A DNA stretch of 64,000 bases. Source: Chaetorhynchus papuensis. Its lineage: Eukaryota; Chordata; Aves; Passeriformes; Rhipiduridae. The notes under the pieces are model-generated. The model saw nothing but the letters and a program-made list of their open reading frames with translations. It ran no database searches and was not told the origin of the DNA. How positions within the stretch are numbered: the stretch's first letter is position 1; each line of letters starts with the position of its first letter. The stretch spans positions 1 to 64,000 of the forward strand of contig VWYX01000828.1 of NCBI GenBank assembly GCA_013396525.1, given 5' to 3'. Positions 55,701-63,085 of the stretch are shown in pieces. The position numbers and the translations under genes were made by a program.

Positions 55701-58104
55701 GAAAAAACCAAGAGGCAGCACCAGAAACAGGCCTGGAAATTGTAACAGAGAGAACAAACTTTGAATCAACGCTTATTCTGTCATGAGAAACACCCCCAGC
55801 TGAACACAACAAAGAGCGCTCCAGAGACGTGTTAGAGCTGTGGATTTCCTTCTCTCTGGAGAGAGAAGGTCACTGGTCACTGTTAGTGCCACTGCCAAGC
55901 CAACTCACCTGCAGAAGCACAGAACATCCCCGTGCTGAGCACTAGGAAGGCCAACATCAGCCTGCTCACGTGCAGCCCAAACTTCTTGCACACAGCCCTG
56001 GGGAAGCAGCAGAGAAAGAGGTGCCACAAAACAGCCTCGGGGCAAAAACAGAGCAGCACCCAACGCATGCAGGACCACAAATAATCCATGGAGCAGCCTG
56101 AGAGCTCCGAGGTGGGGGATTCCCAACACTCAGCTGCTGCCTCTGGCCTGGGATTCCAGATCCTGAGTTACACCAGTGCAAAACTCTGGATGGGACTTGG
56201 CTTCTCCCAGTTGTGCTTGTGCCAGTCTCAGGAACTTGTGGCTGCACTGCTGCACACATCAATCTATGAGTCTCACCCCTCACAAAACCCCATCATGCAA
56301 AAAAGCCACTGCTCACCTCCTCAAACCAGACTACTGGCAACAGAAAAGTCATGCAAGGTAGTGGTTTGAAAATCAGGAATCAAGAGGCAGCAGGTAAAAA
56401 TAAAAATCCAGTTTAGACAAGATAATTGCATGTTAGGGCTACTGCTTTTAGTGGCTGTAAACAGCATTGGCAGAGAGATTACAGACAGCAACAATCAGTG
56501 TGTTCCAGTCAAATTCACTGTGATAAGCAAACACAGCACCAGACTCTCCTCAGTCTACAACACTCCCACCCTGCTTGCTGCCAGCAGTGAGAAAACGAGT
56601 GGAGTCAACAAAATGCTGGAGTAGAGGTGTGGGTGGCAGATCTGGGAGTACAATTTTGTCCTAATTGTGGCATTCTGACCAACATCTCATTAAGTTATCA
56701 CGAGAACACGTATTTTCTCATCTACACACGAGCTTCAAAGCCTATTTCCTGTGGCAGTAACTGCTCCCAAACATCCCCTGCACACAGACTGGCACTCACT
56801 TGTAGAAGTAGAGCTCACAAACGCAGCTCAGGAAGGCCAGGAAGCATCGCAGGAAATAGAAGATGAGAACCTAGGAGACACAGCCAGAGTCGGAAGGAGG
56901 CACAGGACACAAAATGGGCTTGTAAAGCATCAGGGGAAACCCACAAACCCTTGGAAATCCTTATGGGGAGGTCAATGTTTGTCAACAAGCCAGCGTTTCA
57001 TAAACATGAAGTCAGTTCCAACAACAAACAGAACGGCTGTTTCACACACACTAAAAGCACATTTTTTCCTCACGAAAGCAGCTTCCACACATCTGATTTA
57101 CCTTGTTGGTTTGCAGAACCCTGGCATGGAACCAGGCTGGCAAGGCATGGAGCCACAGGTAAGCATAGGAGCGGATGGCGTAGGCTGGAGAGTATTCCCA
57201 TGTCTGAAACCCCTTCCCATAAATGAGGTAGTGTGTCTACAACAGAGGGCAAATAAACAAATTAACATGCAGCACACAGAGCAGACAGTTTTCCACTCTG
57301 AATTCCAGAGCAAAAAAAAATCTCATTGAAACAGAGGGATCAGCACAAGGTTCTAAATAAATCTGCATTCGCACGAGCCAACTACAGACTGAAACAGAGA
57401 GCACAAGGTCCTAAATACATGGGTATTTGCACAGGCCAAGAACAAATTCCCAATCCCAAGGGCAGGAAGGGACTCACCGGCTCCCAGTAGTTAAAGGTCT
57501 CATCACAATCCGAGATGTTACTCAGCAGAGCTGCACAGAACCTGGCCGAGATGAGACACTTAAAAGCTGTTGATCCTTCAGGGGCCCAAACTTGCCCGGC
57601 TTTGCTCCCGGATGATCTAATCCAAAAGGGAAAAGAAATAAATAATACAAAAATGCAGCAGGGAGACTCAGCAACGAGATCAAAGCTAACAAGGTGACAG
57701 CGGCATTTGGGCAGTGGGGGGATGCCAGCCCCCTCACATGGAAGCACCATCAGCGCCGCTCAGGACTGGACCCCCCGCCCCACACCACCCCCCAAAACAG
57801 CGCCGAGCCGGGGGATGCTCCAGCACCATCCCCACCGCACGGACCAGCCGCGTAAACACCGGCCCCGGCAGCCCCTCAGCCCCGCAGCCCCGGCAGCCCC
57901 GCAGCCCCGGCAGCTCCGCAGCTCCGCAGCCCCACAGCCCCACAGCCCCTCAGCCCCACAGCCGCGGCCCCGCTCCGACCCCGGCTCCGTCCCCGGCGGC
58001 ACCCACTCGTTCCGCGCCTCCTCGCCGCCCGCAGGCTCCGTCCGCCGCCCCGCCGCGTCCCCTCCGCCCGCCCGCGGCCGCTGCCGGGCCCCCTTGGCGG
58101 CCAT
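40666..58104 (-). CDS. ALG9: ALG9, ER alpha-1,2-mannosyltransferase, complete in 15 coding exons
   Basis: Coding segments in transcript order: 58104-58007, 57616-57478, 57236-57102, 56870-56800, 55997-55909, 55473-55338, 55035-54948, 54834-54729, 51183-51061, 49565-49411, 47795-47666, 47029-46882, 46573-46444, 43984-43854, 40786-40666. Phases match throughout, giving 1800 bases, 599 aa plus TAG (human 611). The GT22-family acidic motif SDCDETFNYWEP is near residues 68-79 and HKEERF is at 355-360. Many hydrophobic segments fit a multi-pass ER protein. ALG9 transfers mannose from dolichol-phosphate-mannose to the lipid-linked oligosaccharide, adding the seventh and ninth mannoses of the N-glycan precursor. 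The start MAAKGARQRP aligns with the human start MASRGARQRL and sits in a CpG-rich region. ALG12 and PIGB share the fold but not these sequences. Confidence 0.97.
41829..41890. repeat. About 21-bp minisatellite, three copies
   Basis: Three units of GGGCAGGTCCCAGTGCC plus a variable four-base tail lie in ALG9 intron 14. Confidence 0.9.
42398..42405. promoter_or_regulatory. Perfect CRE in a homeodomain-site cluster
   Basis: TGACGTCA lies in GCTGACGTCAATGGG. Upstream within 100 bases are CATAATTAGC and CTAATTCAATTAGC, an inverted TAATT pair. The block looks like a compact enhancer in ALG9 intron 14. Confidence 0.4.
43854..43984 (-). CDS. ALG9: ALG9 exon 14
   Basis: It encodes IDISKCHYLVDLDTATETP, then REPRYSSNKEEW, to PFLDAS, part of the soluble C-terminal lumenal region. 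It ends in phase 2. Confidence 0.96.
43985..46443 (-). other. ALG9: ALG9 intron 13
   Basis: This 2.5-kb AT-rich intron has no recognisable repeat family or exon. Confidence 0.8.
46444..46573 (-). CDS. ALG9: ALG9 exon 13
   Basis: It encodes NWQLQFILSEFRGQLPKPF through PTDMNDQNKEEPSRY. The only notable changes from human are conservative, such as E to K in FAKGP. Confidence 0.96.
46882..47029 (-). CDS. ALG9: ALG9 exon 12
   Basis: It encodes GYHGPLDLYPEFHRIATDP through VNVCVGKEWHRFPSSFLLPD. It ends in phase 2 with donor AA|GTGAGT. Confidence 0.97.
47666..47795 (-). CDS. ALG9: ALG9 exon 11
   Basis: It encodes KCYHFIFQRYRLEHYTVSS through LALGTVFLFGLLSLSRS to ALFRG, including one membrane segment. 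The acceptor follows a long T run. The donor GAG|GTTGGT is weak compared with the other ALG9 donors. Confidence 0.95.
47796..49410 (-). other. ALG9: ALG9 intron 10
   Basis: A 15-bp triplicate (TGATAAAAGAAAAAT, 48285-48328) is the only feature recognised in this intron. Confidence 0.8.
48285..48328. repeat. 15-bp tandem repeat, three copies
   Basis: Two perfect and one diverged copy of TGATAAAAGAAAAAT lie in ALG9 intron 10. Confidence 0.9.
49411..49565 (-). CDS. ALG9: ALG9 exon 10: HKEERF motif
   Basis: It encodes VQNLGRPYWLTLAPMYLW through QPHKEERFLFPIYPLICL to SALQ. HKEERF is the signature of GT22 dolichol-phosphate-mannose-dependent mannosyltransferases. Two membrane segments are present. 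Confidence 0.97.
49566..51060 (-). other. ALG9: ALG9 intron 9
   Basis: This 1.5-kb intron has no exon, mobile element or tandem repeat that I can recognise. Confidence 0.75.
51061..51183 (-). CDS. ALG9: ALG9 exon 9
   Basis: It encodes TEPWSFYFINGFLNFNV, then VFVLALLVLPLTCLMECL and LQKFH. It is membrane-spanning and in phase 1 at both ends. Confidence 0.97.
51184..54728 (-). other. ALG9: ALG9 intron 8
   Basis: The largest ALG9 intron (3.5 kb) shows no recognisable gene, tandem repeat or mobile element. Confidence 0.75.
54729..54834 (-). CDS. ALG9: ALG9 exon 8
   Basis: It encodes VPLVVVDSYYYGKLVVAPL, then NIVLYNVFTPHGPDLYG. The DSYYYGK and YNVF.PHGPDLYG blocks are conserved family features. 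Confidence 0.97.
54948..55035 (-). CDS. ALG9: ALG9 exon 7
   Basis: It encodes LPIAFDLLILKKRWKSFL, then NWCVVSLILFL, and includes a membrane segment. Confidence 0.96.
55338..55473 (-). CDS. ALG9: ALG9 exon 6
   Basis: It encodes AFLPSSFCMYTTVVAMTGW through LGVAAGALLGWPFSAALG. It is a conserved membrane-embedded region typical of the GT22 fold. Confidence 0.97.
55909..55997 (-). CDS. ALG9: ALG9 exon 5
   Basis: It encodes AVCKKFGLHVSRLMLAFLV and LSTGMFCASA. It joins exon 4 through a split lysine codon. Confidence 0.96.
56800..56870 (-). CDS. ALG9: ALG9 exon 4
   Basis: It encodes VLIFYFLRCFLAFLSCVC and ELYFY, a membrane segment. It ends in phase 2 with donor AA|GTGAGT. Confidence 0.95.
57102..57236 (-). 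CDS. ALG9: ALG9 exon 3
   Basis: It encodes THYLIYGKGFQTWEYSPAYA through WFHARVLQTNK, the conserved first lumenal loop of the enzyme with the YG.G.QTWEYSP block. Confidence 0.97.
57478..57616 (-). CDS. ALG9: ALG9 exon 2: acidic motif
   Basis: It encodes SSGSKAGQVWAPEGSTAFK through NISDCDETFNYWEP, including the first membrane segment and the D/E pair presumed to be catalytic in this family. Joining to exon 1 forms a split Glu codon. Confidence 0.97.
57861..57970. repeat. GC-rich repeat (GCAGCCCC-like) in ALG9 intron 1
   Basis: About a dozen 8-9 bp units of CAGCCCCG/CAGCCCCA start 37 bases after the exon 1 donor. On the ALG9 sense strand they read as runs of GGGG spaced by CTGC, so they could form G-quadruplexes in the nascent RNA. 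Confidence 0.9.
58007..58104 (-). CDS. ALG9: ALG9 exon 1: start
   Basis: The ATG at 58104-58102 begins MAAKGARQRPRAGGGDAAGR, followed by RTEPAGGEEARN. It is short, polar and poorly conserved, as in other species. Donor is GA|GTGGGT. Confidence 0.9.
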
Positions 58105-58237
58105 GCCGAGTACGGGCAGCGCAGGGCCCGCCGGCAGCCGCGGCCGGGCGGGAGCGGCTGCGGGAGCGCGGCCGAAGCCGCCGCCGCCATCTCGGGTGAG
58201 GGCAGCGCGCGCCGGGCGGCGGCGGCGGGAACGCGGC

Positions 58238-58355
58238 GGGGACAGGGACAGGGACAGACACAGGGACAGGCATAGGGACAGACACAGGGACAGGGACAGA
58301 CACAGTGACAGGCACAGGCACAGTCACGGACACAGGGACAGGGACCGCGACAGGG
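58238..58355. repeat. GGGACA hexanucleotide-like repeat upstream of ALG9
   Basis: About eighteen imperfect units of GGGACA/GACACA lie 135-250 bases upstream of the ALG9 start codon. Its translation on the plus strand gives an Asp-Arg-His-Arg pattern that inflates an antisense open frame. Confidence 0.93.
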
Positions 58356-58528
58356 GGAGCGTTGCCCCGCACAGCCGGGTCCATCACCCACCCGGCCCCT
58401 TCCCCGCACACCCGGCCCCTGTCCTGCACGCCCGTGTCCGAGCCAGGGTCCATCCCCGCCCTGCCCCTGCCCCTGCAGCGTTGGGCAGAAAAGTGAGGAA
58501 ATGGGGAACGCACCGGTGGAGAATGTTC

Positions 58529-58534
58529 TTTATT
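58529..58534 (-). terminator. FDXACB1: FDXACB1 polyadenylation signal (candidate)
   Basis: A minus-strand AATAAA lies about 590 bases after the FDXACB1 stop and about 425 bases before the ALG9 start codon on the same strand. Confidence 0.5.
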
Positions 58535-58564
58535 TGGTACCCCCCGCGCTCAGGAGATGGGGAA

Positions 58565-58845
58565 AGGGCAGCGCAGGAAGGACATGGAGGGGCTGGAGCG
58601 TGTCCAGGGCAGGGAACGGAGCTGGGAAGGGGCTGGAGAATTCCTGAGGGAGCTGGGAAAGGGGCTCAGCCTGGAGCAAAGGGGGCTCAGGGGGGACCCT
58701 GTGGCTCTGCACAACTCCCTGACAGGAGGGGGCAGCCGGGGGGGGTCGGGCTCTGCTGCCAGGGAACAGGGACAGGAGGAGAGGGAACGGCCTCAGGCTG
58801 GGCCAGGGGAGGGTCAGGGTGGGCATCAGCAGGAATTTGCATTAA
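58565..58845 (+). mobile_element. CR1 LINE 3' fragment
   Basis: The plus strand reads in the CR1 sense direction: GGACATGGAGGGGCTGGAGC then GTGTCCAGGG, followed by TCAGCCTGGAGCAAAGGGGG and GGGAACAGGGACAGGAGG. It is truncated and decayed. It lies in the likely FDXACB1 3' UTR, antisense to that gene. Confidence 0.88.
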
Positions 58846-58977
58846 TAAAGAGATCAAATCCACTCTCACAGGACCCCAGAAAAGAAAGGCTCCACTTTAT
58901 AAAACGAGGTTTCATTACACACACACAGAGAACGGGAAAGCGCTTGGTCCTCATTAACAGGAACTCCCACATTTAAA

Positions 58978-58989
58978 CACGTGCACGTG
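58978..58989. promoter_or_regulatory. Double E-box CACGTGCACGTG
   Basis: Two abutting CACGTG E-boxes form one 12-base palindrome, 870 bases upstream of the ALG9 start codon. USF, MYC/MAX and CLOCK-type factors bind such sites. Use here is not shown. Confidence 0.35.
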
Positions 58990-59123
58990 CTCAAAGTCCA
59001 CCATGCCTTTGTGGAAGGCACTGCAATAACACAGTGTTAGTTCAAACGAGATGTAGGTGACATTTTCCAGATGAGAAACTGGCACAGGAGCTGCCGGAGC
59101 CCCTGCAAACCATGGGAGATGTT

Positions 59124-60282
59124 CTACCTCAGGGTCACACCCAGGTGTTGCTGCATCTCCTCCCGAAAGCGCAGCTGCATCTCCGCTGCCTCCCGGCAGC
59201 CCAGGGCCCTGTCACAGGACTGGAAGGTCACCCTGTAGCAGAGGCTCCTCCGTCCTGTCCCTGGCTGCTGGAAACTGTCCCTTAACTGGATGGAAACGAC
59301 CATTTCACCTGACACCCTCCTGGCAAGGGTGTGAAAAGCCACTTCATCAAACTCCTCCCCGTCGGGAACCCAGAAGCTGACATCGTGCACGTAGGAAGGT
59401 GGGTAGAGGGAAAAACTCTTGAAAAGCCTCAACTCTCCCTCAGGAAACTGCTGCAGGAAGCGCCTGTCTGATGTCCAGAGCATTCTCCAGTCAGATATTC
59501 CACACAGCAGCATGGCCAGGAGGTCCAGGTTCAGCGAGGCCGAGACAACAACCAGCTCGCTGCTTTTTAATTCATCAGGAGCTGTCCTGATAACCCCCAC
59601 ACAGCAGCCCGAGGGGTCTGGGTCTGTCCCCACGCAGAGGAAATGCTGAATTTCACCCAGCTGACATTCAAAAGCAGCAAAGTCATTTAGCTCAGTTCCA
59701 AAACTTGTTGCTTCCCGCAGGCTGATGCTGGGTTTTACCCCAGAAACGGCCTGGTGAAGAGAACTCGTGGTGGTTTTAATGTTATCCACCAACATCTGGA
59801 TACAGCTGTTCTCTGTGCCCCTCCTGACTGCGAGCACAACGAGCATTTCATGGAAAACGGGCATGGAGTGGGGAGTGATCCGACACTGCCTGAACACTGG
59901 CCCGGAAAGGACATGGAGTGTCCCTGGGGAAAAGGCTCCTTTTTGTATTATTGCCCGAGCATGAGGCAGGAGGGAAGGCCTAAGATAAAGCTGCCTTGGA
60001 ATGGGGCATCCTTCTTGCACATTCCTATCTGTGTCCTGGCCAAAATGGGGAAACCAAACTGCATTTGCCAGTGCCTGAGATGTTTCCTCAGTGCTCGGAG
60101 CCTCCCCTGGGCTCGGAGCGATCCAGAAGATGCTGGAGTGGCAAACACCACGGAGGTGACCCTGGTGGAGCAGAGGAAGGCAGGAGCTGATGTTCTGCAG
60201 TGGAAAAGCCTGGCTGAGCCCTGCACTGAGCTTCTCCTTTATTGTCCTTACTGGATGACTTGAATTCACTTCAAGGAAACCC
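59124..60282 (-). CDS. FDXACB1: FDXACB1 exon 5: PheRS-like region and FDX-ACB domain
   Basis: A single 1159-base exon encodes GFLEVNSSHPVRTIKEKLS to the C-terminus MQQHLGVTLR. TAG is at 59126-59124. The LRPSLLPHARAII, LHVLSGPVF and MPVFHEML blocks match human. The ASLNLDLLAMLLCGISDW block aligns with PheRS motif 3 but lacks its Glu-Arg pair. Confidence 0.97.
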
Positions 60283-62359
60283 CTGTGAAAAATAAAAGTG
60301 CAAATTACAGACACCACTACACAGATTTCCTCCCTGTGGCCGGCATTTGAGCGCAGCAATTCACCCAAAACATTCTTAAGCCAGGAACTACCTGACCAAG
60401 CCAAGTCTTTCACCAAAGGTGATGCACATTTTCAGGGCAGTGGTGTTTGTCTGCAGGTTACAATCAAGAATTAACTGCAAAAAAGGACTCGGCAGTCACC
60501 ACATGCATTTATGTGACCCCTCCGCTGGTCATTCCCACTGAGAGCAGGAGAGCTGCTACTGCCAAGCAGGAACTAATTATAAAACTCACCTATTAATTTT
60601 ATCCGCGAGGACTTGTGGCACTTGAAAAGAAACTTTTTGGCTTCCCAGTTGTGTTTTGCAGCTCACGGGTGTCAAACACGGGGGTGGTGTGCTCCGTGTG
60701 AAAATGTGGTTCAAAGCACCCTCTACACAGAAGGATTTATCCTGACTCCTGAAAATACACAAAACCAGAGCAAAGTCACCGATAATTTCTGATATTTAAT
60801 GTGCCCCAAGTAGGCAGGACCAGATGGTGGCCAGAGGTCCCTGCCAGCAGCAACCCCCAGTCCTCCTGCCTTTAGGCTGAGACTGATACTTGTTCTGAAA
60901 CGGATGCTTTTGACCTTTAAAATCCTCAGATAGTCTTATTTTTAGAGGGTGCTTTGGCAGGAAGCTTGCATTTTAATCTTGCCTACTCTGCTTAGAGATG
61001 AACAAGAACTGCAGCTATTTTAAGGAAAATTTCAAGGAAAATTTCAAAGAAAATTAAAAGATGTTCCTCTACGGCCTGAATATTTACTGAAAGAATATTC
61101 TAGTGCTGGGCTTTAGGAGCACAAACATCAGAACTTCAGTTTTGCCACGTGATGGTTACCTGTAACCTGTGCATTTGTATGCATGGATAGTCTCTGCTTT
61201 AAAAGGATGAATGTCGCTCAGGATGAACCCGGCTCCCGCTGCCACAGCCACGATTTGCCAGCTGTTGTGCCACTCCCTCCTGGGCTGGTCGGCAGGAGTG
61301 CCACCCTGGCCATTGCAGAGGGCCACGTGCACCTCTCCCTGCTCTGCCAGCACTTCTGCGCAGCTGGAAGGGAAGCCAGGCAACAAGAAAAGTGCTGTGA
61401 GCACACCCACAGTGCCAGAAAAACACCTGGAAACACAGCTGGACAGCTGTGCCACGGCAGTTAATGAACACAGAATTATTTCTGGTTTATTCACCTATGG
61501 AAAAAGCAGGCAAGGAGCTCCCTGTTCTTCACCACCCCAGCCTTCCTCCCACAGTGAGGGAAGTTGAAATAAATACGATCAAATTCCTGTTCTCCCGGTG
61601 AAAAGTACTCCTTCAGCTTGGTGCAGTCCACAGAAAACACAACCTCGGCTCCTGCAACAGCAAACAAGGCTCTGATGATTATCAGGGAGGTAAATTTTAA
61701 AGAAAGGTGGGAATGCGAGTCCTCCAGGGCATTTTTAAGTAGGTGAGAGCTGCCCCGAGCACTGGAAACACCAGGACGCCCTGGGGGGTTATCTTTGCCC
61801 TTTGCCCTTTGCCCTTGCCCTCTTTCAAGGCAGCAGAAACTCCCGAAAACAGTCGCCTCAGTACTATTTCCGTGCTATTTCATCCTGCTCAGATTCCGAG
61901 GCGTTTCATTTAGCCAGCTGGGCCATTCCAGTCCCTCCGTTGAGACGCCTGGAGCGGCGGGGGGGGGGGCTCCCAAGGGACGCGGCAGCGGGGGACCCGA
62001 GGGGCAACGATGCCACTCTGGGTGACGATGGGGTGACAACGATGCCACTATGGGTGACAACAGGGTGACAACGATGCCACTCTGGGTGACAACAGGGTGC
62101 CAGGAGGGTGCCAGCCAATGTCCCAGCAGCAGGCACCGCTCCATGCCCACCCCCAGCCCGTCCCCGCGGTCCCCGGCGCTCACGCACCGCTGTCCCGCAG
62201 GCGGCGGATGCTCCGCGCCGCTCCGCCGCGCCCGGCCGCCTCCTCCTCGCTCTCGTAGCAAGTGGCCACGACGTGCGTGCCCCGGGCCCCGCACAGGGCC
62301 GCGGCGAAGGAGAAGTTGCCCTCTCCGAGCAGCAGGACGCGGCGGGGCGGCGACCCCAT
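59124..62359 (-). CDS. FDXACB1: FDXACB1, FDX-ACB domain-containing protein 1, complete in 5 coding exons
   Basis: Coding segments in transcript order: 62359-62188, 61651-61495, 61363-61160, 60748-60590, 60282-59124. Phases match, giving 1851 bases, 616 aa plus TAG (human 624). The N-terminus has LLLGEGNFSFAAAL (residues 9-22) and NFPHCGRKAGV, hallmarks of the BMT5-like Rossmann family that includes a yeast 25S rRNA uridine methyltransferase. The middle resembles the mitochondrial PheRS core (LHVLSGPVF; ISDWRMLWTSDRRFLQQF). Residues about 520-616 form a ferredoxin-fold anticodon-binding domain (YVHDVSFW...FHTLARRVSG). The biochemical role is not established. RNA modification or tRNA binding is inferred from the domains. 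The chosen start has a strong Kozak context (GCCATGG) and aligns with the human start. Confidence 0.96.
60590..60748 (-). CDS. FDXACB1: FDXACB1 exon 4
   Basis: It encodes SQDKSFCVEGALNHIFTRS through VSFQVPQVLADKINR, close to human SQDKSFHVEGALNHIFTRS at its start and diverged afterwards. It is in phase 2 at both ends. Confidence 0.94.
61160..61363 (-). CDS. FDXACB1: FDXACB1 exon 3
   Basis: It encodes CAEVLAEQGEVHVALCNG, QGGTPADQPRREWHNSW and on to AYKCTGY, the second half of the Rossmann domain. QGGTP..D.P and WHNSW are conserved family motifs. Confidence 0.96.
61495..61651 (-). CDS. FDXACB1: FDXACB1 exon 2
   Basis: It encodes AEVVFSVDCTKLKEYF through FDRIYFNFPHCGRKAGVVK to LACFFH. The FNFPHCGRK block is the family signature. 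Confidence 0.96.
61793..61822. repeat. 7-bp repeat CTTTGCC, about four copies
   Basis: A short CTTTGCC tandem lies in FDXACB1 intron 1. Confidence 0.85.
62005..62100. repeat. 32-bp tandem repeat, exactly three copies
   Basis: Units starting CAACGATGCCACTCTGGGTG at 62005, 62037 and 62069 have an exact 32-base period with few mismatches. The array ends 88 bases downstream (sense strand) of the FDXACB1 exon 1 donor, in intron 1. Confidence 0.95.
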
Positions 62360-62560
62360 GGCCCCAGCGCCCGGCGCTCGCAGCCGCCGCAGCCCCCGGC
62401 GCTCGCTCATGACGTGGGACGCGGTCAGCGGGCATCCCCGGGGACTCCTGGCGGTGTCCCGGGGAAGGACGAGCTGCGGCATCCCCGGGACCGGGAGCGA
62501 TTCGGGAGCGGGGATCGGGGGGAGCTCTGCTGGCCGGCGTGCGGCAGGAAATGGGTGTTG
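62110..62560. promoter_or_regulatory. FDXACB1: CpG-rich FDXACB1 promoter region
   Basis: Dense CpG surrounds FDXACB1 exon 1 and its upstream flank, with no TATA box near the start. At 62410-62417 it contains TGACGTGG, which matches the UPRE/CRE-like core bound by XBP1 or ATF6 and overlaps the upstream in-frame ATG. Confidence 0.6.
62188..62359 (-). CDS. FDXACB1: FDXACB1 exon 1: start and SAM-motif-like loop
   Basis: The ATG at 62359-62357 begins MGSPPRRVLLLGEGNFSFA. An in-frame upstream ATG at 62410 would add 17 residues (MSERRGLRRLRAPGAGA). The downstream start is preferred because it aligns with the human start and has GCCATGG. Donor is GCG|GTGCGT. Confidence 0.92.
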
Positions 62561-62628
62561 CGGGAGGAAAAGAAGGAAAAAAAAAAAAAAAAGCAAAAAA
62601 AAAAATAAAGCGGTTGTTAAAAAGCCGA

Positions 62629-63085
62629 GGAATCGTAGGATCACAGAATCGCAGAATGGTTTGGGTTAGAAGGGACCTTAAAGCTCCTCTCCTTGTGCGG
62701 GGACAGCTTTCACTGCCCCAGGTTCCTCCAAGCCCCATCTTCAAACACTTCAAGCCATTTCCCAGCTTCTCTGGGCAGCCTGTGCCCGAGCCTCACCACC
62801 CTCCCAAGGTAAAATTTCTTTTTAATATCCAATCTAACCCATCTCTCTGTCAGTTTTGAGCCATTCTCCCTTGGCCTGTCACTCCAGGCCTTTGTAAATA
62901 GTCCCTCTCCATCTTTCCTGGGGGCTCCCATCAGGTACTGCAAGGCCACAATTAGGTCACCCTGAAATCTCCTCTTTTCCTGGCTCAGCAATCCCAATTC
63001 TCTCAGCCTTTCCTCATAGCAGAGGAGTTCCAGCCCTATAATCAACTTGGTGGCCTCCTCTGAACTCGTGTTCACCCGTACCTGC
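62629..63085 (-). mobile_element. CR1 LINE 3' fragment, best preserved in window
   Basis: The plus strand starts with AATCGTAGGATCACAGAATC and GCAGAATGG, the antisense of the CR1 terminal microsatellite. The minus strand encodes about 120 residues of the CR1 reverse-transcriptase C-terminus, including YEERLRELGLLSQEKRRFQG, RLDIKKKF and GHRLPREAGKWLEVFEDGA. It is truncated at its 5' side. An A-rich stretch (62576-62616) lies next to it. Confidence 0.95.

Larger units (their letters stand above)
57740..58480. promoter_or_regulatory. ALG9: CpG-rich ALG9 promoter region
   Basis: A dense block of CpG surrounds ALG9 exon 1. There is no TATA box near the start, which fits a housekeeping CpG-island promoter. 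It includes a G-rich repeat array on each side of the start codon. Confidence 0.7.
58510..59123 (-). other. FDXACB1: FDXACB1 3' UTR (inferred)
   Basis: Non-coding sequence between the stop codon and the minus-strand AATAAA at 58529. It contains the CR1 fragment in opposite orientation and a double E-box. Confidence 0.5.

Noticed and set aside
57707..58957. 416-codon plus-strand open frame across ALG9 exon 1 and upstream
   Set aside because: It is antisense to ALG9 exon 1 in a CpG-rich region. It is held open by the CAGCCCC and GGGACA repeats (translating as Pro/Ala and Asp-Arg-His-Arg runs) and by CR1 sequence. No domain and no conservation expected.
62360..62644. N-terminal extension of FDXACB1 up to an ATG at 62644
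   Set aside because: The frame stays open but runs through a poly-T/Phe tract beside the CR1 copy and outside the promoter region. The human start aligns at 62359.
62629..63085. Functional reverse-transcriptase gene
   Set aside because: The 121-codon frame is only the C-terminal end of a 5'-truncated CR1 element, with no catalytic core.
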